Below, piece after piece: positions 51,734 through 55,866 of a stretch of 55,866 nucleotides of DNA; position 1 is the first letter of the stretch; each line of letters opens with the position of its first letter. The stretch lies in contig NZ_VIUH01000028.1 of assembly GCF_007993865.1 (NCBI RefSeq), positions 1-55,866 of the forward strand. The letters run 5' to 3'. Under the pieces are notes generated by a model. The model searched no databases and was not told the origin of the DNA. It was given only the letters and a program-made list of their open reading frames with translations. The stretch is from Pseudomonas sp. SJZ079 (GTDB lineage: Bacteria; Pseudomonadota; Gammaproteobacteria; Pseudomonadales; Pseudomonadaceae). A program made the position numbers and the translations under genes.

Positions 51734-52534
51734 ATGCACCCTCTGTTGACCAGCCTTGCAGCCGCCGGCCTCTACCTTGGCGCCACTGCCTACCAGAGCT
51801 TCCAACTTAACCGGCGCGCCACTCCGGATAAACGTCTGCTAATTGCGCTCGGCCTGCTCGCCCTGGTCGGCCATGCGCTCAGTCTGTTTCATCAGCTGCT
51901 TGGCCCGAGCGGGCTGAACATAGATTTTTTCAGTGCCGCCAGCCTGATATCTGCCGCCGTTATCTTGCTGACGCTGCTGGCCTGCCTGCGCATACCCGTG
52001 GAAAACCTGCTGTTACTGTTTTTTCCACTGGGCTGCGTGACGGTTCTGCTGGCGCAGTTCATGCCTGCCGGCGTCATCCGCCCGATCGACGAAGAACCGG
52101 GCATTCTCGCCCATATCCTGCTGTCGATCACGGCCTACGGCATGCTCACCATTGCCGCGTTCCAGTCGCTGTTGCTGCTGCTGCAGGACCATCAACTGAA
52201 ACACAAACATCCCTCCGGATTGATCAAGAACTTCCCGCCACTGCAGACCATGGAAAGCCTACTGTTTGGCTTCCTCTGGGCAGGCTGGGCGCTGCTCTCG
52301 CTGTCACTGCTGTCCGGCGCGCTGTTTCTCGAAGATCTGTTTGCCCAGCATCTGGTACACAAAACCATCCTCTCCTGCTTCGCCTGGGTGGTGTTTGCCG
52401 TACTGCTATGGGGGCGTTATCAGCTTGGCTGGCGCGGTCACAAAGCCATCCGCTGGACCCTGGCAGGCTTTTGCCTGCTAATGCTGGCCTATTTCGGCAG
52501 CAAACTGGTCCGCGAATTCATCCTGCATCTCTAG
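51734..52534 (+). CDS. CcsA/YpjD-like cytochrome c assembly membrane protein
   Basis: A 266-residue polytopic protein with about eight membrane segments, matching YpjD-type members of the CcsA/CcmF superfamily (conserved aromatic-rich part AHILLSITAYGML and HLVHKTILSCFAWVVFA with a His). The family handles haem at the membrane in cytochrome c biogenesis, but this subgroup lies next to ffh in many gamma-proteobacteria and its precise role is unsettled. The corC-like gene follows 10 bases later, so they form one operon. Confidence 0.9.
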   Translation: MHPLLTSLAAAGLYLGATAYQSFQLNRRATPDKRLLIALGLLALVGHALSLFHQLLGPSGLNIDFFSAASLISAAVILLTLLACLRIPVENLLLLFFPLGCVTVLLAQFMPAGVIRPIDEEPGILAHILLSITAYGMLTIAAFQSLLLLLQDHQLKHKHPSGLIKNFPPLQTMESLLFGFLWAGWALLSLSLLSGALFLEDLFAQHLVHKTILSCFAWVVFAVLLWGRYQLGWRGHKAIRWTLAGFCLLMLAYFGSKLVREFILHL

Positions 52535-52544
52535 GCAAATCCCC

Positions 52545-53843
52545 GTGGACAATGTGCCCCCTGGCTTCCTGATTGGCCTGCTGATATTCCTGCTCGCCTG
52601 CTCGGCGTTTTTCTCCAGTTCGGAAACCAGCCTGCTCAGCCTCAACCGCTACCGCCTGCGCCACCTCGCCAAGCAAGGGCATCGCGGCGCCAAGCGCGTC
52701 AGCGCCCTGCTGAGTCGCCCGGACCGGCTGCTTGGCACCATCCTGATCGGCAACAACTTCGTCAACATCCTCGCCTCATCCATCGCCACCGTTTTGGCCA
52801 TCCAGTTGTGGGGCGAGGCTGGCATCGCCATTGCCACCATAGGCCTGACTCTGGCGCTGTTGATTTTCGGCGAAATCACCCCGAAAACCCTGGCCGCCCT
52901 GCGCCCGGAAACAGTCGCCTACCCGTTCAGCCTGCCGCTGATGCTGCTGCTCAAACTGTTCTACCCCCTGGTAGTCGTGCTGAACTGGATCAGCAATGGC
53001 CTGCTCAAACTACTGGGAGTAGACCCTGCCAGCAAAACCAGCGACAGCCTGACCACCGAAGAGTTACGTAGCGTGGTGGGAGAGCCGGGCCATGAGCTAC
53101 CGAAGAATCGCCAGGACATGCTGCTGGGCATTCTCGACCTGGAAAAGGTCACGGTAGACGACATCATGATCCCGCGTAACGACGTCACCGGCATCAATCT
53201 GGAAGATGACATCGAAACCATTATCAGTCAGCTACGCACCACCCCCCATACCCGACTGCCGGTGTTTCGCAATGACATCAACCAGGTCGAGGGTGTTGTG
53301 CACATGCGTCAGATCGCCCGCCTGCTGACCCATAACCAACTGACCAAGGACAGCCTGCTCGCGGCCTGCAGCGAGCCTTACTTCATCCCGGAAAACACCC
53401 CGCTGTCGACCCAGCTGATCAACTTCCAGAAGCACAAGCACCGCATAGGCATCGTCGTCGACGAATATGGCGACGTGATCGGCATCGTCAGCCTGGAAGA
53501 CATTCTCGAAGAGATTGTCGGCGACTTCAGCAACCAGAGCGCCCTGCGCAGCCCAGACATTCACCCTCAGGAAGACGGGACCCTGGTGATAGATGGCGCC
53601 GCTTACATTCGTGAAGTAAACAAGAGCCTCGACTGGCACCTGCCCTGCGATGGACCCAAGACCCTCAACGGCCTGATCACCGAAGCCCTGGAAACCATTC
53701 CAGACAGCGCCGTGTGTCTGAAGATAGGGCCTTACCGCCTGGAAATCCTGCAGTCCTCGGAAAACCGCGTGAAAAGCGTACGAGTCTGGCAGTCCGCACC
53801 TAAAGCGCAGCCAGAGCCGGAACAGGAATCGGCGACAGACTAA
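52545..53843 (+). CDS. CorB/CorC-like membrane protein with DUF21, CBS pair and CorC domains
   Basis: The 432-residue protein has an N-terminal DUF21/CNNM membrane domain (about 1-190), two CBS domains (about 205-325, with DDIMIPRNDVTGI and RIGIVVDEYGDVIGIVSLED in parts) and a C-terminal CorC_HlyC domain (about 345-425). Relatives take part in Mg2+/Co2+ transport or resistance. The start is GTG at 52545, ten bases after the ccsA-like gene. Its last 44 bases overlap the end of the convergent SGNH hydrolase gene. Confidence 0.93.
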   Translation: MDNVPPGFLIGLLIFLLACSAFFSSSETSLLSLNRYRLRHLAKQGHRGAKRVSALLSRPDRLLGTILIGNNFVNILASSIATVLAIQLWGEAGIAIATIGLTLALLIFGEITPKTLAALRPETVAYPFSLPLMLLLKLFYPLVVVLNWISNGLLKLLGVDPASKTSDSLTTEELRSVVGEPGHELPKNRQDMLLGILDLEKVTVDDIMIPRNDVTGINLEDDIETIISQLRTTPHTRLPVFRNDINQVEGVVHMRQIARLLTHNQLTKDSLLAACSEPYFIPENTPLSTQLINFQKHKHRIGIVVDEYGDVIGIVSLEDILEEIVGDFSNQSALRSPDIHPQEDGTLVIDGAAYIREVNKSLDWHLPCDGPKTLNGLITEALETIPDSAVCLKIGPYRLEILQSSENRVKSVRVWQSAPKAQPEPEQESATD

Positions 53844-54555
53844 GCTCCGCTGCCAAGCTCTGCGCCCAGACGCTATAGCCCAGGCTCGAGGGGTGAAAAC
53901 CATCGAGCGCCAGGTACGCGGCGGAAAACCGCAGGCGCAACGGGTAATAGCCGGCACCCGAGCGCTCGGCGACTTGACGCAAGCGCGCATCCAGCAGCGC
54001 CGCCCGCGCACCCAGCAAACGCCGCAGCAGCCAGGGCAACGCGGTGAAATGCTGCAACGGCGGCACGCCGCAAAACGCCACCCGAGCGCCACCCGCGGCC
54101 AATTCATCAGTCACTCGGGTCAGTGACGATTGCCAACGCCGCATCGAGGTGAAACCTGTGGTGTCGTTGACCCCGAACAGCAACAACGCAAGGTCTACAT
54201 GGTCATCCAGCACCTGCGGCAGCAGACGCTCACAGGCTTGGGTGACGCGGATGCCATTCTCGCCGCAGGCACGCCACAGCACAGGCCGGCCATGACGCGC
54301 GGCCAAGGCCTGCGCCAAACATCCGACCAAGGCATGCTGCAGACAGCCGGCGCCAACACCGACGACCGTGGACTCGCCTAACAGCAGTAAGCGCAAGGGC
54401 TCACCGGGCAAGTCGGCACCCACCACACCACGCCGAGGGCCAGCGGCGGGCGCCAGTCGTAACGCCGTGCGCCGCGCGAGAATCGCCAAGGGCACTGCCA
54501 GCGGCAATGACGGCAGTGCCGCCAGCCACCAGAGCAACCCGCGCCAGCGACTCAC
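53800..54555 (-). CDS. SGNH/GDSL-family hydrolase with N-terminal membrane anchor
   Basis: A 251-residue protein with a hydrophobic N-terminus (about 5-25, GLLWWLAALPSLPLAVPLAI) and an SGNH hydrolase domain. The nucleophile is in LLGESTVVG, the Asn block in FGVNDTTG and the Asp/His pair in DGFHPSSLGY. It should act as a lipase or acyl-esterase on the membrane or in the periplasm. The start is GTG (complement 54553-54555) overlapping the purT TGA by four bases, so translation is coupled to purT. Its end overlaps the convergent corC-like gene. Confidence 0.87.
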   Translation of the reverse strand: MSRWRGLLWWLAALPSLPLAVPLAILARRTALRLAPAAGPRRGVVGADLPGEPLRLLLLGESTVVGVGAGCLQHALVGCLAQALAARHGRPVLWRACGENGIRVTQACERLLPQVLDDHVDLALLLFGVNDTTGFTSMRRWQSSLTRVTDELAAGGARVAFCGVPPLQHFTALPWLLRRLLGARAALLDARLRQVAERSGAGYYPLRLRFSAAYLALDGFHPSSLGYSVWAQSLAAELSLSPIPVPALAAL

Positions 54556-55733
54556 AACTCGATGCTGACCGCCTGCGCCACGCGGGCAGCCTTGGCCCGC
54601 GCAGCCTGCAGCGACTCATCGCGGGCCAACGCCACGCCCATGCGGCGCTGCCCGCTGACCTCCGGCTTGCCGAACAAACGCAGCGCGGTATCCGGCTCAA
54701 CCAGGGCCGCGCCCAGGTTAGCGAAACTGACCTGGCGTGACTCGCCTTCAGCCAGCAACACCGCCGAGGCCGACGGGCCCAGCTGGCGGATCGCCGGAAC
54801 CGGCAGGCCGAGGATGGCCCGCGCATGCAAGGCGAACTCGGACATATCCTGGGAAATCAGGGTTACCAGACCGGTGTCATGGGGACGCGGGGAGACTTCG
54901 CAGAACCACACCTGATCACCCTTGACGAACAACTCGACGCCAAACAGCCCGCGACCGCCCAATGCGTCGGTCACGGCCAAGGCGATGCGCTCGGCCTCGG
55001 CCTGGGCCTTTGCGCTCATCGGCTGCGGCTGCCAGGACTCCTGATAATCGCCCTTGACCTGACGATGCCCGACTGGCGCGCAGAACGTAGTGCCGCCGGC
55101 ATGGCGCACGGTCAGCAGCGCGATCTCGTAGTCGAAATCGATGAAACCCTCGACGATGACCCGCCCCTTGCCAGCACGCCCGCCGGCCTGCGCGTAATCC
55201 CAGGCCGCCTGCAGATCATCCAGGCTCTTCAATAACGACTGGCCCTTGCCGGATGAACTCATGATCGGTTTGATCAGGCAGGGAAAGCCCAACGCCTGCA
55301 CCGCCGCGCGACAGGCTTCGAATGAGTCGGCAAACTGGTAAGGCGAGGTCGGCAAGCCCAGCTCTTCGGCCGCCAGACGGCGAATACCCTCGCGGTTCAT
55401 GGTCAACTGTGCGGCGCGCGCACTGGGAATCACGGTAAAGCCCTCATTCTCCAGCGCAACCAGGGTCGCCGTGGCGATCGCCTCGATCTCCGGAACGATG
55501 TAATGCGGCTGCTCCAGCTCGATCACCGCGCGCAGCGCGGCATCGTCGAGCATATCGACCACATGGCTACGATGCGCCACCTGCATGGCCGGCGCATTGG
55601 CGTAGCGATCCAGCGCAATCACCTCAACACCGAGGCGCTGCAGCTCGATCACCACTTCTTTGCCCAGCTCGCCAGACCCACAGAGCAAGACTCGAATTGC
55701 GCTCGGCGACAACGGGGTTCCTATACGGGGCAT
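54552..55733 (-). CDS. purT: formate-dependent phosphoribosylglycinamide formyltransferase
   Basis: A 393-residue ATP-grasp enzyme. It begins with GSGELGKEVVIELQRLG, shows AHRSHVVDMLD, the grasp loop SSSGKGQS and SPRPHDTGLVTLISQDMSEF (in parts). It makes formylglycinamide ribonucleotide from GAR, formate and ATP in purine synthesis, an alternative to PurN. AAGGACC precedes the ATG. The SGNH hydrolase gene overlaps its stop by four bases. About 130 bases of upstream sequence remain to the window edge with no clear promoter. Confidence 0.97.
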   Translation of the reverse strand: MPRIGTPLSPSAIRVLLCGSGELGKEVVIELQRLGVEVIALDRYANAPAMQVAHRSHVVDMLDDAALRAVIELEQPHYIVPEIEAIATATLVALENEGFTVIPSARAAQLTMNREGIRRLAAEELGLPTSPYQFADSFEACRAAVQALGFPCLIKPIMSSSGKGQSLLKSLDDLQAAWDYAQAGGRAGKGRVIVEGFIDFDYEIALLTVRHAGGTTFCAPVGHRQVKGDYQESWQPQPMSAKAQAEAERIALAVTDALGGRGLFGVELFVKGDQVWFCEVSPRPHDTGLVTLISQDMSEFALHARAILGLPVPAIRQLGPSASAVLLAEGESRQVSFANLGAALVEPDTALRLFGKPEVSGQRRMGVALARDESLQAARAKAARVAQAVSIEL

Positions 55734-55866
55734 AGCAGGTCCTTAGAGCAACGAGGAAAAGGGAAATAAATGGATCTTCGCATTGTCGCGGGGAAGAGAG
55801 GATTGACAGTCAGGGATGCAGGTAAATTGGCAGTCGCCAAACACACCAGCCCCTGCACCCTGCTGT

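Overview
This window reads as chromosome of a Pseudomonas species: high GC, dense coding, familiar Pseudomonas neighbours, and gene blocks that from memory follow P. aeruginosa PAO1 order (tsaB-adk-ppc ... TetR-lysS-prfB, then recJ-yaeQ, thrC-hom-dsbC-xerD-antiporter-thioesterase-rplS-trmD-rimM-rpsP-ffh-ccsA-like-corC-like, purT). The species cannot be named from the sequence alone.

Accessory left end (1 to about 10,000). The window opens with the last codons of an ISL3-type transposase, followed by an EamA transporter and a GbcA/Stc2-type Rieske oxygenase. A divergent LysR regulator follows, then a run of DapA-family lyase/deaminase, FAD amine/imino-acid oxidase, aldehyde dehydrogenase and a GbcB-like flavin/[2Fe-2S] reductase. 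Together they look like a self-contained pathway for stripping and opening a methylated amino-acid betaine. A hydroxyproline-betaine-like compound is the best guess, but the substrate is not proven. A PfpI/DJ-1 protein and the cut-off 3' end of an NADP-dependent oxidoreductase gene mark the right edge of this block.

Housekeeping block 1 (10,000 to 26,000). This holds an M14 carboxypeptidase, DUF72 protein, conserved small protein, tsaB, pchP (phosphorylcholine phosphatase), adk, ppc, a small pilin-assembly-like protein, a membrane-anchored small protein, a TIGR00266 protein, a DUF1704 'QEGLA' metallopeptidase-like protein, a lipoprotein, a TetR regulator, lysS, and prfB with its programmed +1 frameshift. 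Several palindromic repeat elements sit in the gaps. Two of them (12477-12618 and 20324-20447) share an architecture in which the paired arms differ together.

Middle (26,400 to 34,700). A ydcSTUVW-like operon (periplasmic binding protein, ATPase, two permeases, aminobutyraldehyde dehydrogenase) imports and oxidises a polyamine-like substrate. It is followed by a secreted SnoaL-like protein and a membrane diguanylate cyclase whose sensor is an NMT1/THI5-type periplasmic binding domain.

Housekeeping block 2 (34,700 to the end). This holds recJ, yaeQ, a CaiB/BaiF CoA-transferase, an EndA-like nuclease, a GH13 sucrose-phosphorylase-like enzyme, thrC-hom, dsbC, xerD, a CPA antiporter with RCK domain, a frameshifted acyl-CoA thioesterase, the rpsP-rimM-trmD-rplS operon, ffh, a CcsA/YpjD-like membrane protein, a CorB/CorC-like protein, an SGNH hydrolase and purT. 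I saw no tRNA, rRNA, CRISPR array or prophage.
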